Shown here one piece after another: positions 8,245 to 16,470 of a stretch of DNA of 64,000 bases; positions within the stretch are counted from its first letter, which is position 1; each line of letters begins with the position of its first letter. Origin of the DNA: Curtobacterium pusillum (GTDB lineage: Bacteria > Actinomycetota > Actinomycetes > Actinomycetales > Microbacteriaceae); the NCBI RefSeq assembly GCF_013359865.1, contig NZ_JABMCE010000085.1, positions 1-64,000 of the forward strand. The letters run 5' to 3'. Made by a program: the position numbers and the translations under genes. A model generated the notes under the pieces. It searched no databases, was not told where the DNA came from, and saw nothing but the letters and a program-made list of their open reading frames with translations.

Positions 8245-9435
8245 CTAGTAGCCGAGCGAGATGCTCTTGTCGAGGAACTCGTTCGTGTAGAGGTCCCCGG
8301 CCTCGAGCCCGGACTTCACGTGTCCGCCGGACCCGTCGAAGATCGGCTTCGCCTTCTCGATGAAGTCCGTCACCCGCTGCTCGTCGAGGTCGCCGACGTA
8401 CCCGTTCTCCCCGTCGGTCGCGATGCCGAGGTCCTTCATCTGCTTCGCCGCGAACGCGCCGACCTTGGAGTCGTACGCCCAGCCGTTGTTGTACTGCTTC
8501 ACGAGCTGCGTGATGAGGTCGTTCGTCGCCGACGGGGACGCCAGGTAGTCCACGTCCGCCTGCTGCATCACGGGGACGAGCTTCTTCAGGCACGGCGAGA
8601 GCTTCTGCAGGTCGCCCGTGCGCACCGACATGGTCTCGGGGTACGGGTTCCAGCCGGTGCTCGAGATGAGCTTGTAGTCGACCTTCTTGCCCCAGGCCGC
8701 GACCTGGTTCTCGTAGATGTACGGCTCGGCGGTGGCGAAGCCCTGCTGGGCGTCGGTGCCGCCGGCGGAGACGAACTTCGACGGCGTGCCGTCGTAGCTG
8801 CCGTCGAGGACGCTCTTCGGCAGGGTGCCCGACTCCTGCAGGTACGTCATGTATGCGGCACCGTTGAAGTAGCGGACGACGCCCTTCTTCTTCTCGAGGT
8901 CCTTGCCGAGCTCCTTGATGCTGCTGACGTCCTTGTACTTCGACGGGTCGTACATGATGACCATCGGTGACTGGTCGTTCTCGGCGAAGACGGCCGTGGT
9001 GGGCAGGTTGCCGGAGAACTCGACCGCCTCGTCGGTGGAGACGTAGCCGAGGGTGATCGACTTGTCCTGGTACATCTGCGAGCTGACCGTCGAGTACCCG
9101 ATCGCGGGGCCGCCGGCGCGGATCTCGAGCTTGACGCCGGTGGACTTGCCGTTGGCGTACAGATCGCCGCTCACCGTCTTCCCCGAGGCGTCGATCTTCG
9201 GGTTCGGGCCGAGCATCTGGTACAGGTGGCCGTGGTCGCCCTCGGGGTTCCAGTCGGTCTGGACCACGACGGTCGACGGACAGACGTCGGAGAGGTCGAC
9301 GGCCGGCCCGGAGGCGCTGCTCGCCGCGGCGGTCGTGGTCGTGCTGCTGGAGGTGCCGCTCGCGCAGCCGGTGAGGGCGAGCGCGGTGACGCCGAGCGCT
9401 GCGGTGGCGATGCCCAGTCGGGTCGTGGTGCGCAT
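8245..9435 (-). CDS. NMT1/THI5-type ABC substrate-binding lipoprotein
   Basis: A 396-residue exported lipoprotein with signal sequence and lipobox (LALTGC, Cys near residue 24). The mature N-terminus carries TDWNPEGDHGHLYQ, similar to the DWxPxxxHxxLY opening of NMT1/THI5-like pyrimidine-binding and NitT/TauT receptors. It should capture a small N-containing ring or ureide outside the membrane and deliver it to the permease and ATPase encoded just upstream in the same leftward unit. It is separated from the permease by a 109-nt gap and followed by a strong hairpin. Linkage to a CodA-like deaminase favours a pyrimidine-like ligand, an inference. Confidence 0.85.
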   Translation of the reverse strand: MRTTTRLGIATAALGVTALALTGCASGTSSSTTTTAAASSASGPAVDLSDVCPSTVVVQTDWNPEGDHGHLYQMLGPNPKIDASGKTVSGDLYANGKSTGVKLEIRAGGPAIGYSTVSSQMYQDKSITLGYVSTDEAVEFSGNLPTTAVFAENDQSPMVIMYDPSKYKDVSSIKELGKDLEKKKGVVRYFNGAAYMTYLQESGTLPKSVLDGSYDGTPSKFVSAGGTDAQQGFATAEPYIYENQVAAWGKKVDYKLISSTGWNPYPETMSVRTGDLQKLSPCLKKLVPVMQQADVDYLASPSATNDLITQLVKQYNNGWAYDSKVGAFAAKQMKDLGIATDGENGYVGDLDEQRVTDFIEKAKPIFDGSGGHVKSGLEAGDLYTNEFLDKSISLGY

Positions 9436-9544
9436 GGATGCTCCGTTCGTGGTGCTGGTCGCGTGGTGCAGGGGTGTGGGAGGGGCGGGAGGTCGTGCGG
9501 GTCAGGGGTGACGGCGCGCTCGTGGGCGCACCGGTCGGCGCGGG

Positions 9545-10414
9545 TCAGCCGAAGTCGTGCCAGCGGCCGACGGCGAGGCGACCGATCAGGCCGAAGACGA
9601 GGAACACGGCGACGCCGTAGAGCGAGGCGATGATGATGGTCGCGTAGAGCTCGGGCCCCATCAGCCGCGAGGCGGTGACCTGGATCAGGACGCCGAGCCC
9701 GGGGTTGCCACGCTGGAAGAACTGGTCGCCGACGATCGCGCCGATCACCGACAGCCCCGCCGAGGTGCGGAGCCCGACGAAGATCGACGGCAGCGCCGCG
9801 GGGATCTGGAGCTTGAGGAGCTGGGCGCCGCGTCCGGCCCGTTGCAGCTGGAAGAGCTCGCGCTGCGCACGGTCGGCGGACTGCAGGCCGAACAGGGTGT
9901 TCGACACCATCGGGAACAGGGCGATCATCACGGTGACGATGACCCGGCTGACGAACTCGTAGCCGAACAGGGCGCCGATGAGCGGGACGAGCGCCAGGAT
10001 CGGGACGCACTGCAGCACCACGGCGTAGGGGTACAGCGAGTTCTCCAGCCACTTCGCCTGGGTCATGAGCATCGCCCAGAGGACGCCGATGACGATCGCG
10101 ATGGCGAGCCCGGTCAGGGACACGAGGGTGGTCCGGCCGAGCGCCGTCCACAGGTCGCTGTCGAACGTCGTCGGTGTTCCGTCCATCCCGGTGTCCCACA
10201 CGATCGCCTTGAGGACGAGGTGCGGGTACGGCACGAGGAAGGCGAGGCTCCGGACGTGGTCGTAGTAGGCGGCGGCGGCGTACCAGACGCCGACGAGCAG
10301 CGCGAAGACCACGACGGGCTGCCACCAGGTGACCGACCGTCGGGTGCGGGGCGTGGCGCGGCGGGCGGCGGCGCGGGCCGCCCGGGTCTCGGCGACCTCC
10401 TGCAACGTGGCCAT
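9545..10414 (-). CDS. ABC transporter permease, NitT/TauT class
   Basis: A 289-residue membrane protein with about six helices and the binding-protein-dependent permease EAA-like loop in the RAGRGAQLLKLQIPAALPSIFVGLR segment near residue 200. Its ATG shares a TGATG overlap with the ATPase stop codon. A basic N-terminal stretch of about 35 residues precedes the first helix. It forms the channel for the importer made with the neighbouring SsuB-like ATPase and the THI5-type receptor. Confidence 0.88.
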   Translation of the reverse strand: MATLQEVAETRAARAAARRATPRTRRSVTWWQPVVVFALLVGVWYAAAAYYDHVRSLAFLVPYPHLVLKAIVWDTGMDGTPTTFDSDLWTALGRTTLVSLTGLAIAIVIGVLWAMLMTQAKWLENSLYPYAVVLQCVPILALVPLIGALFGYEFVSRVIVTVMIALFPMVSNTLFGLQSADRAQRELFQLQRAGRGAQLLKLQIPAALPSIFVGLRTSAGLSVIGAIVGDQFFQRGNPGLGVLIQVTASRLMGPELYATIIIASLYGVAVFLVFGLIGRLAVGRWHDFG

Positions 10415-11181
10415 CAGCGGTGTCCTTCCCGGAGTGCGTGGGAGACCTCGCCGACGAGCTCGGCGAACTCGGGGGTGAAGCGGATGTCGGGGTCCCGCGG
10501 CATCGGGAACGGCACGTCGAACCGGCCGACGATGCTGCCCGGTCGGCCGGACATCACGATGACCTCGGTGGACAGGTAGACGGCCTCGGACACCGAGTGC
10601 GTGATGAAGAGCCCGGCGAACTGCTGCTCCACGAAGAGCCGGAGGAGTTCGTCGTTGAGGCGTTCCCGGGTGATCTCGTCGAGGGCGCCGAACGGCTCGT
10701 CGAACAGGAACAGCTCGGGGTCGAGGGTCAGCGACCGGGCGAGCGAGACGCGCATGCGCATGCCGCCGGAGAGCTGCTTCGGCAGGTTCGACTCGAACCC
10801 GCCGAGCCCGACGAGGTCGATCGCGTGCGCTGCCTTCGCCGCGCGCTCGGCCTTCGGCATGTGCCCGAGCTCCGCGAGGAGCTCGACGTTGCCCTGCACG
10901 GAGCGCCACGGCAGGAGGGTGGCGTCCTGGAAGACGTAGCCGATCCGGTCGGCGGCGACGCCGGCGGAACCGTCGGACGCCGTCTCGAGGCCGGAGGCGA
11001 TCCGGAGCAGCGTCGACTTGCCGCAGCCGGAGGGGCCGACGACCGAGACGAACTGTCCGCGGTCCACGGTCAGGTCGACGCCCTGCAGGGCGATCGTGCC
11101 GTTCGGGAAGGTCATCTCGACGTTCCGGAAGTCGAGCAGCGTGTCCGTCGCGGTGACGGGGGCTGGTGCTGTGGTGGTCAC
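10414..11181 (-). CDS. ABC transporter ATPase, SsuB/TauB class
   Basis: A 255-residue ATPase with Walker A GPSGCGKST, Q-loop VFQDATLLPW, signature LSGGMRMR, Walker B LFLFDEPFGALD and the H-loop THSVSEAVYL. The LLPW after the Q-loop is typical of nitrate/sulfonate/pyrimidine-type importers. It begins only a few nucleotides after the CodA-like deaminase and is coupled to the permease, so the deaminase and transporter genes form one unit and should act on the same imported compound. Confidence 0.9.
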   Translation of the reverse strand: MTTTAPAPVTATDTLLDFRNVEMTFPNGTIALQGVDLTVDRGQFVSVVGPSGCGKSTLLRIASGLETASDGSAGVAADRIGYVFQDATLLPWRSVQGNVELLAELGHMPKAERAAKAAHAIDLVGLGGFESNLPKQLSGGMRMRVSLARSLTLDPELFLFDEPFGALDEITRERLNDELLRLFVEQQFAGLFITHSVSEAVYLSTEVIVMSGRPGSIVGRFDVPFPMPRDPDIRFTPEFAELVGEVSHALREGHR

Positions 11182-11183
11182 GG

Positions 11184-12503
11184 CTACCTCGTGTTCTCGT
11201 GCGCGGGGGCGGAGCGGGGGGTGTTCTCGGATGCTGGGGCGGTTCCTCGGGACGGGACGGGGTTCGGGGCGGCCACGGTGCGCTGGACCTCGGTGGCGGC
11301 GACGAGCCGGCCCGCGGCGACGACGAGTCGCCCGGCCGGGGCGTTGGCGATCGCGTCGGTGACCCCGGTCGCGTCCACCGCCACGAAGTCGGCTCGCGCA
11401 CCCGGTACCGCACCGGCGGCGGGCAGGCCCATCACGCTCCGCGCGCCGTCGCTCACCAGGCCGTACGCTTCGTCGGGCGTCAGGTGGCCGGCGGTGACGA
11501 GGAGGGACGCGGTCTCGAAGGCGTCGGACCGCCCGACCGGGTTGAACGGGTCGCGGACGTTGTCCGCGCCGGCCGCCACCCGGACACCGGCGTCCAGGAG
11601 TGCCCGGAGGGTGGTGAGCCCGCGCGGGGTCGCGACCGGGTGCTGCCAGCCCTGCAGGTACAGGTTCGTGATCGGCAGCGTGATGACGCCGACGTCCGCG
11701 GCGAGCACGTCCGCGACGACCTCGGCGAGGCGCCCGGGCTGCAACGTGCCGAGGCGGACGCAGTGCCCGGCGGAGTACTGCCGGTCGCGGGGCCAGTCCC
11801 GGACCGACCGGGCGTAGTGGTCGAGGGTGACCGGACCGTCGAGGCTCTCGTCGGCGTGCAGGTCGACGCCGAGCCCGCGGCGACGGGCGATCGCGAGCAG
11901 GCGGTCGACGTCCGCGTTCGGGTCGTCGGCGAGGTGCGGTGCGCCGCCGACGAGGTCGACGCCGAGGTCGAGGACCGCCTCGACGTGCTCGTCCGGCGCG
12001 TGCGGTCCGGCGAGGGCGACGAGTTCGAGGTCCATCAGCCCGGCGAGTTCGGCCCGGACCTGCACGAGGGCGCGGGCGCCGCGGGTGGCCTCGTCCACCG
12101 TGGCGTCACCGTGACCGCTCAGGACGTCGACGTGGGTCCGCACCGCGGTCGTCCCGGCGGCGAGCATGGCGAGCGCCTGCGCCCGAGCGCGGTCGGCGAT
12201 GTCCTCGACGGTCATCGTCGCGGCGTGCTCGGCCCAGGCCGCGATCGCGGAGCCGAGGTCGCCGAGCGGCGGTCGGATGACGTCGGCGCTGAGGGCCTTG
12301 TCGAGGTGCGCGTGCGGTTCGGCCGGCGCCGTGAGGAGCAGGCGGCCGTCGAGGTCGAGGGTCCGCTCGGGGGAGGCGTGGAGCGTGCCGACGGCGGCGA
12401 CCCGGGTGACCGTGCCGTCGGCGATCGCGACGTCGACGAGGCGGCCGTCGGGCAGCAGCGCAGCCCGGAGCAGGTCGAGGGACCGGGGCAGTGTGCCGAG
12501 CAT
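11184..12503 (-). CDS. CodA-like ring amidohydrolase/deaminase
   Basis: A 439-residue metal-dependent amidohydrolase closest in motif order to cytosine deaminase: PAEPHAHLDKALSAD (CodA has PHIHLDTTQ), VDLHADESLD, YSAGHCVRLG, and GADNVRDPFNPVG (CodA has DDVFDPWYPLG). All expected metal and catalytic positions are present. It leads the unit with an NMT1/THI5-type importer, so the transported compound is likely a pyrimidine, triazine or related ring whose amino group or ring bond it hydrolyses. The promoter contains GAAAC boxes and a perfect palindrome. Exact substrate unknown; N-acyl or isocytosine-type activity is possible. Confidence 0.82.
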   Translation of the reverse strand: MLGTLPRSLDLLRAALLPDGRLVDVAIADGTVTRVAAVGTLHASPERTLDLDGRLLLTAPAEPHAHLDKALSADVIRPPLGDLGSAIAAWAEHAATMTVEDIADRARAQALAMLAAGTTAVRTHVDVLSGHGDATVDEATRGARALVQVRAELAGLMDLELVALAGPHAPDEHVEAVLDLGVDLVGGAPHLADDPNADVDRLLAIARRRGLGVDLHADESLDGPVTLDHYARSVRDWPRDRQYSAGHCVRLGTLQPGRLAEVVADVLAADVGVITLPITNLYLQGWQHPVATPRGLTTLRALLDAGVRVAAGADNVRDPFNPVGRSDAFETASLLVTAGHLTPDEAYGLVSDGARSVMGLPAAGAVPGARADFVAVDATGVTDAIANAPAGRLVVAAGRLVAATEVQRTVAAPNPVPSRGTAPASENTPRSAPAHENTR

Positions 12504-12526
12504 GGTGGCCTCCGATCGTGTGTGAG

Positions 12527-12547
12527 AATGTTGATCGCATCAACATT
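12527..12547. promoter_or_regulatory. Perfect palindromic operator between the deaminase operon and the XRE-cupin gene
   Basis: AATGTTGAT-n3-ATCAACATT is a perfect inverted repeat with 9-bp arms. On the leftward promoter it starts 4 nt after the TAGCAT -10 element, so it would cover the transcription start and block initiation. The divergent XRE-cupin regulator is the natural candidate to bind it; that is inferred. Confidence 0.8.
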
Positions 12548-12551
12548 GCCG

Positions 12552-12583
12552 ATGCTAGGGCGGCCGTGTTTCCCGGCCGTTTC
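12552..12583 (-). promoter_or_regulatory. GlnR-type promoter of the CodA-like deaminase/ABC operon
   Basis: Read leftwards, GAAAC (12583-12579) and GAAAC (12572-12568) are 11 bp apart, with a weak GCAAT at the next upstream phase. Exactly 10 nt follow before a TAGCAT -10 element at 12557-12552. The first box departs from GTNAC, so this site is weaker than the others of this type in the window. The palindrome at 12527-12547 lies directly downstream. Confidence 0.65.
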
Positions 12584-12654
12584 GGCCTGATTGCCATGTG
12601 TGACACCGACCCCCGACCGGAACAGACCACCGCGTCTGCAACGACAGGAGCGCA

Positions 12655-13296
12655 GTGACCAGCGACCTCATCGAGTCCGACAGCAGCGCGTCCGATCGCA
12701 TCGTCGACGGGCAGTCGCGACGCATCGGCGAGCACATCCGGGCCCTCCGCCGGGCCCGTTCCCTCACGCTCGTGCAGCTCGCCGAGCTGACCGGCCTCTC
12801 GCACCCGTTCCTCAGCCAGGTCGAGCGGGGCCACTCCCGCGCGAGCATGGTCTCGCTCGAGAAGATCGCCGGCGCGCTGTCCACCAGCCAGGTGGAACTC
12901 CTGGCCGCCGGTGCTGCACAGACCCGGGAACCCGACGACCGCCGCCCCGAGGTCCTCCGTGCCGGGGAAGGCGCCCGCGGGCCGTTCTCCAGCGGCGAGG
13001 CGCGCCTGCTCGTGCACGGCGGCGCGCACGCCTTCGAGCCGCTGGAGTGGGTGGGCGAGAACACCGACCTCGGCCCGTACTTCGAGCACCACGAGGACGA
13101 GTTCCTCTACGTGCTCGGCGGTGCCGTGCTGCTCGACCTCGGCGGCGACGAGGCCGAGGCCGGGGTGCTGCGCCTCGGCCCCGGCGACTCGGCGTACTAC
13201 CGCGGTGGCACGCCGCACCGGTGGTGCAGTCCCGACGGCAGCCGGTTCCACCTGGTCGTCGTCAAGGAGACCCCGCGGACCGGAGCGACGTCGTGA
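12655..13296 (+). CDS. XRE-family regulator with C-terminal cupin
   Basis: A 213-residue regulator: helix-turn-helix at about residues 25-80 (RSLTLVQLAELTGLSHPFLSQVERG) and a cupin barrel at about 130-205 (FEHHEDEFLYVLGG, GDSAYYRGGTPHRW). Proteins of this build sense small ligands through the cupin and often repress nitrogen or polyamine catabolism. The GTG at 12655 follows ACAGGAG with about 4 nt spacing. It is divergent from the deaminase/ABC operon with a perfect palindrome between, and its stop overlaps the reductase start, so regulator and reductase are one unit. The ligand is probably the pathway substrate. Confidence 0.88.
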   Translation: MTSDLIESDSSASDRIVDGQSRRIGEHIRALRRARSLTLVQLAELTGLSHPFLSQVERGHSRASMVSLEKIAGALSTSQVELLAAGAAQTREPDDRRPEVLRAGEGARGPFSSGEARLLVHGGAHAFEPLEWVGENTDLGPYFEHHEDEFLYVLGGAVLLDLGGDEAEAGVLRLGPGDSAYYRGGTPHRWCSPDGSRFHLVVVKETPRTGATS

Positions 13297-14258
13297 CCGG
13301 GATGGTGTCCGACCCCGGGGCGCGGCGACCGATGCGCATCGCCGACCGGCAGCGGGTGGCCGAGGACGTCGTCGTGCTCGACCTCGCTCCCGTCGACGGC
13401 ACCGCGCTGCCGGACTGGGAGCCCGGCGCGCACCTCGACCTCGAGATCGCGCCGGGTCTCGAACGGCAGTACTCGCTCGTGACCACCACCGCCGACGGGC
13501 ACTGGCGGGTCGCCGTCCTCCGCGAGTCCGAGGGGCGTGGTGGTTCGACCGCCGTGCACGACACGCTCCGCATCGGCCACGAGGTCGTCGTCGGCGGGCC
13601 TCGGAACCACTTCGGGTTCGACCCGGGCCGGCCCGCGGTGTTCGTCGCCGGCGGGATCGGCATCACCCCGATCGCCGCGATGATCGATGCGGCGGAAGCG
13701 GCCGGTACCCCGTGGGAGCTCCACTACGCCGGACGCAGCCGGGACCGGATGGCGTTCGCCGCCGAACTGGTCGCCGCGTACGGGGACCGCGTCCGACTCG
13801 CCGTCGCGGACGAGGGCGGGCGCCTCGACGTCGCGGCACTCCTGGCCGAACCGCGCGACGCGGTCACCTACTGCTGCGGTCCGCGGCGCCTGATGGACGC
13901 GGTCGAGCAGGCGGCGGCGCACTGGCCGGCCGGCAGCGTGCGGGTCGAGCGGTTCGAGGCGGCCGAGGGCGTCGACGCGCCCGGGGAAGCGTTCGAGGTG
14001 GAGCTCGCCCTGTCCGGCACGACCGTGACCGTCCCGGCCGACCGGACGCTCCTCGAGGTGGTCGAGGACGCCGGCGTGTTCGTGCTGTCCTCCTGCCGCG
14101 AGGGGACGTGCGGCACGTGCGAGACACCGGTGCTCGAGGGGCGGATCGACCACCGCGACACCGTGCTCAGTCCCGCCGAACAGGCCGACGACCGCACCAT
14201 GATGATCTGCGTCTCCCGGGCACGCGGCGACTGTCCCCGGATCGTCCTGGAGCTGTGA
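13293..14258 (+). CDS. phthalate dioxygenase reductase-type oxidoreductase (FMN, NAD, 2Fe-2S)
   Basis: A 321-residue electron-transfer protein in the order FMN domain (RQYSLVTTTADGHW), NAD domain (VFVAGGIGITPIAAMID, YCCGPRRLMDAV) and C-terminal plant-type ferredoxin with Cys spaced C-x4-C-x2-C (SCREGTCGTCETP) and a fourth Cys about 30 residues on (MMICVSRA). Such reductases feed electrons to a Rieske oxygenase or demethylase such as VanA. Its GTG overlaps the regulator's stop. No oxygenase gene lies in the window, so its partner is elsewhere or is an unrecognised neighbour such as the FAD oxidase. Family assignment is firm. Confidence 0.88.
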   Translation: MTGMVSDPGARRPMRIADRQRVAEDVVVLDLAPVDGTALPDWEPGAHLDLEIAPGLERQYSLVTTTADGHWRVAVLRESEGRGGSTAVHDTLRIGHEVVVGGPRNHFGFDPGRPAVFVAGGIGITPIAAMIDAAEAAGTPWELHYAGRSRDRMAFAAELVAAYGDRVRLAVADEGGRLDVAALLAEPRDAVTYCCGPRRLMDAVEQAAAHWPAGSVRVERFEAAEGVDAPGEAFEVELALSGTTVTVPADRTLLEVVEDAGVFVLSSCREGTCGTCETPVLEGRIDHRDTVLSPAEQADDRTMMICVSRARGDCPRIVLEL

Positions 14259-14261
14259 CGC

Positions 14262-14310
14262 GTCGGACGGGAGGCGCTGGTGCGGACGCGACCAGCGCCT
14301 CCCGTCCGAC
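14262..14310. terminator. Bidirectional GGACGGGAGGCGC-family hairpin
   Basis: Perfect 20-bp arms (14262-14281 and 14291-14310) with a 9-nt loop sit between the convergent reductase gene, 3 nt after its stop, and the leftward deaminase gene, 16 nt from its stop. It can terminate both. Confidence 0.85.
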
Positions 14311-14326
14311 CCGGGGCCGGCCCCGT

Positions 14327-15724
14327 CTACGGACGCTCGGTGTCGTCGAGCGGGGCGCCGGTGAGCGCCGAGAGGCGCTCCAGTCCGGCCTCGGCGACGA
14401 GCTGCCGTGCGAGCGGTCGGGCCCTGGCCACGGCCTCCCGCACGTCCACTCGCGTGACCTCGCCGTCGGCCAGGCTCAGCTCGCCGTCCACCCAGACGTC
14501 CTTCACCTCGTGGCTGCCGGCGACGAAGACGACGGCCTGGTACGGGTCGTGCACGTTCGCGAGGGTCGGGCTCTCGCCGTCGAAGACCACGAGGTCCGCC
14601 CGCTTGCCGGGCTCCAACGACCCGATCTCATGCTCCATCCGCAGCGCCTGCGCGCCGCCGATCGTGCCCATCTCGAACGCCTCGCGCGCGCTCATCGCCG
14701 TGGCCTGCAGATCGCGGATGCGGGCGAGGAGCGCTGCGGACTTCATCGCCTGCAGGAAGTCCTGCGAGTCGTTCGACGCCGGGCCGTCGACGCCGATCCC
14801 GACCGGGATGCCGAGCGCCCGCAGTTCCGCCACCGGAGCGATGCCGCTCGCCAGGATCCCGTTCGCGACCGGGTTGTGCGCCACCCCGACGCCGTTCGCC
14901 GCGTAGCGCTCCCGGTCATCCCGGTCCACCCACACGCTGTGCGCGGCGATCACCGGCACCCGGAACATGCCCGTCGCCTCGGCGTGGCCGACGACGGTCC
15001 TGCCCGTCCGCTGCCGTGCCGCGGTGACCTCCTCACGGACCTCGTGCACGTGCACGTGGATGCCGTGCCCGCCGTCGACCGCGTACCCGATGTGCTCGTC
15101 CCACGCGGCGTCGGTGTACCGGCCGATCGAGGACATGCCGACGCGGAACGTGCTGTACCGGCTGGCGTCGGCCGTTTCGCGGAGGGCGTCGAACTCCTCG
15201 AGGATCGGCGCCGGCCCGAACCCGCGGTCGACGTCGCCCGACCCGAACGACACCACGCCGCGCAGCCCGAGCTCCTCGAGCGCCTGCACCACACCGGGGG
15301 TCGCGGGTTCACCCGGGATCGGGTCCGAGCAGAACATGTCGTTCGCCGTGGTCACACCACTCCGGAGCATCTGGATGCCTTGCAGCATCGTCCCCGCGTA
15401 CGCCTTGTCGCGGGTCATCACCGGGTTCACCCGCGAGATGAGCTCCTGCAGCCACTCCCAGAGCGTGTACTGCGAGCCGATCCCCGTGATGAGCCCCTCG
15501 CTGAAGTGCCCGTGCGTGTTCACGAAGCCGGGCGTCACGATGTCGTTCGCGCCGCCCCGGACCGTGGCCGCGGGATGTGCCGCGGCGAGGTCGGCGAACG
15601 TGCCGACGGCGGCGATGCGGTCGCCGTCCAGCAGGACGGCGCCGTCCCGGATGGCAGCGGGGGTGGCGGAGTCGTCGGGCGCGGCGGTGAGGACCCAGCC
15701 GGCGCGGATCAGCGTCTGTGACAT
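14327..15724 (-). CDS. ATZ/TRZ-family deaminase (guanine/8-oxoguanine deaminase-like)
   Basis: A 465-residue amidohydrolase with a full set of metal ligands: NTHGHFSEG, the HVHVHEVREE segment, IAAHSVWV and GVDGPASNDSQD. This is the ATZ/TRZ group (SsnA, guanine, 8-oxoguanine and S-adenosylhomocysteine deaminases), which remove an amino group from a purine- or triazine-type ring. The ATG at 15724 lies 6 nt after a TAGGTT -10 element, so the transcript looks leaderless. Three 11-bp-phased GlnR-type boxes upstream and the purine genes elsewhere in the window favour a purine substrate. The precise ring is unresolved. Confidence 0.82.
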   Translation of the reverse strand: MSQTLIRAGWVLTAAPDDSATPAAIRDGAVLLDGDRIAAVGTFADLAAAHPAATVRGGANDIVTPGFVNTHGHFSEGLITGIGSQYTLWEWLQELISRVNPVMTRDKAYAGTMLQGIQMLRSGVTTANDMFCSDPIPGEPATPGVVQALEELGLRGVVSFGSGDVDRGFGPAPILEEFDALRETADASRYSTFRVGMSSIGRYTDAAWDEHIGYAVDGGHGIHVHVHEVREEVTAARQRTGRTVVGHAEATGMFRVPVIAAHSVWVDRDDRERYAANGVGVAHNPVANGILASGIAPVAELRALGIPVGIGVDGPASNDSQDFLQAMKSAALLARIRDLQATAMSAREAFEMGTIGGAQALRMEHEIGSLEPGKRADLVVFDGESPTLANVHDPYQAVVFVAGSHEVKDVWVDGELSLADGEVTRVDVREAVARARPLARQLVAEAGLERLSALTGAPLDDTERP

Positions 15725-15730
15725 GGGGCG

Positions 15731-15773
15731 AACCTAGGGGGCGCGTGTTCCGTGGGTGTTACCGTCGGGTTTC
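15731..15773 (-). promoter_or_regulatory. GlnR-type promoter of the ATZ/TRZ deaminase
   Basis: Read leftwards, GAAAC (15773-15769), GTAAC (15762-15758) and GGAAC (15751-15747) repeat every 11 bp. Exactly 10 nt later comes the -10 hexamer TAGGTT (15736-15731), and 6 nt after it the ATG. GlnR binding is inferred from the box pattern. Confidence 0.78.
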
Positions 15774-15941
15774 CCGGAGCGCCACGCCCGGGCTGTGGGA
15801 ACGCGGCCCATGCGCTGGAGCTGCCGTCGGGCGTTCGTCGGTGCTCGTGCATCGGTGGCCGGGGGGGGGGCGCTCCTGATCGCGCTGGTCGGTAGAACGT
15901 CGCGCGCCGAAGTCGAGCAGTGAGACGAGTTCGATGGTCGA
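15774..15941. other. No gene recognised; ten-G tract
   Basis: I see no credible coding frame here. A run of ten G residues occupies 15861-15870, the longest homopolymer noticed in the window, and marks the edge of the decayed region that follows. Confidence 0.6.
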
Positions 15942-16470
15942 GTGATCTCCGACGCGCCGGGGGAGCCAGGCTCTGCACCCGTGAGCTTGGTCCGGCTCGA
16001 TCTGCGCGGTGAACTCCGGCACCCGAATGATCCGTCGGGCGACGCTGCGCTGGTGATCGCAGGTCCCAGCGGGAGAGTCGACTCCGACCGGGCACGTGTG
16101 TTCGCGAAACACGGGTTCGTCGCGGAATCCATCCGCTGGTTCGGGGGCTCCGGGCAGCACGCCGGGTGCCGTGGGAGATCCCGGTGGAGTGCTTCTTCGA
16201 TCGGGTCACTGCTCTGCAGTCGGTGAGCGATCGGGTGTGGGGTGGTGGGTACCTCGTTCGGTGCCGAGGCTGCGTTATTGAGCGGCGCGCACCACCACGT
16301 CCGTGGCTGGGGTGATCGCATTCGCTCCTACCGACGTGGTGTGGCCGCGGAACGACGAGGCAGGGATCGCACGCTCCCACTGGACCTCGACAGCGCGCAC
16401 CGCATCGAGCTCCGTCGCCTCCACGCTGGCCGTACGACAACCATCATCACGAGAAAGGATGCGGGACACC
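15942..16470 (+). pseudogene. Frameshifted acyl-CoA thioesterase/BAAT-type hydrolase remnant
   Basis: Consecutive pieces of one alpha/beta-hydrolase of the bile-acid acyltransferase/acyl-CoA thioester hydrolase type appear in different frames. LVIAGPSGR...RARVFAKHGFVAESIRWFG is in the first frame. PWEIPVECFFDRVTALQSV, from 16169, is in another. The nucleophile elbow VVGTSFGAEAALLSGAHH, near 16242, is back in the first. VIAFAPTDVVWPRNDE and SHWTS, from about 16303, are in the third. At least three frameshifts separate them and the C-terminal part is not recognisable, so no active enzyme can be made. End coordinates are approximate. Confidence 0.7.
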
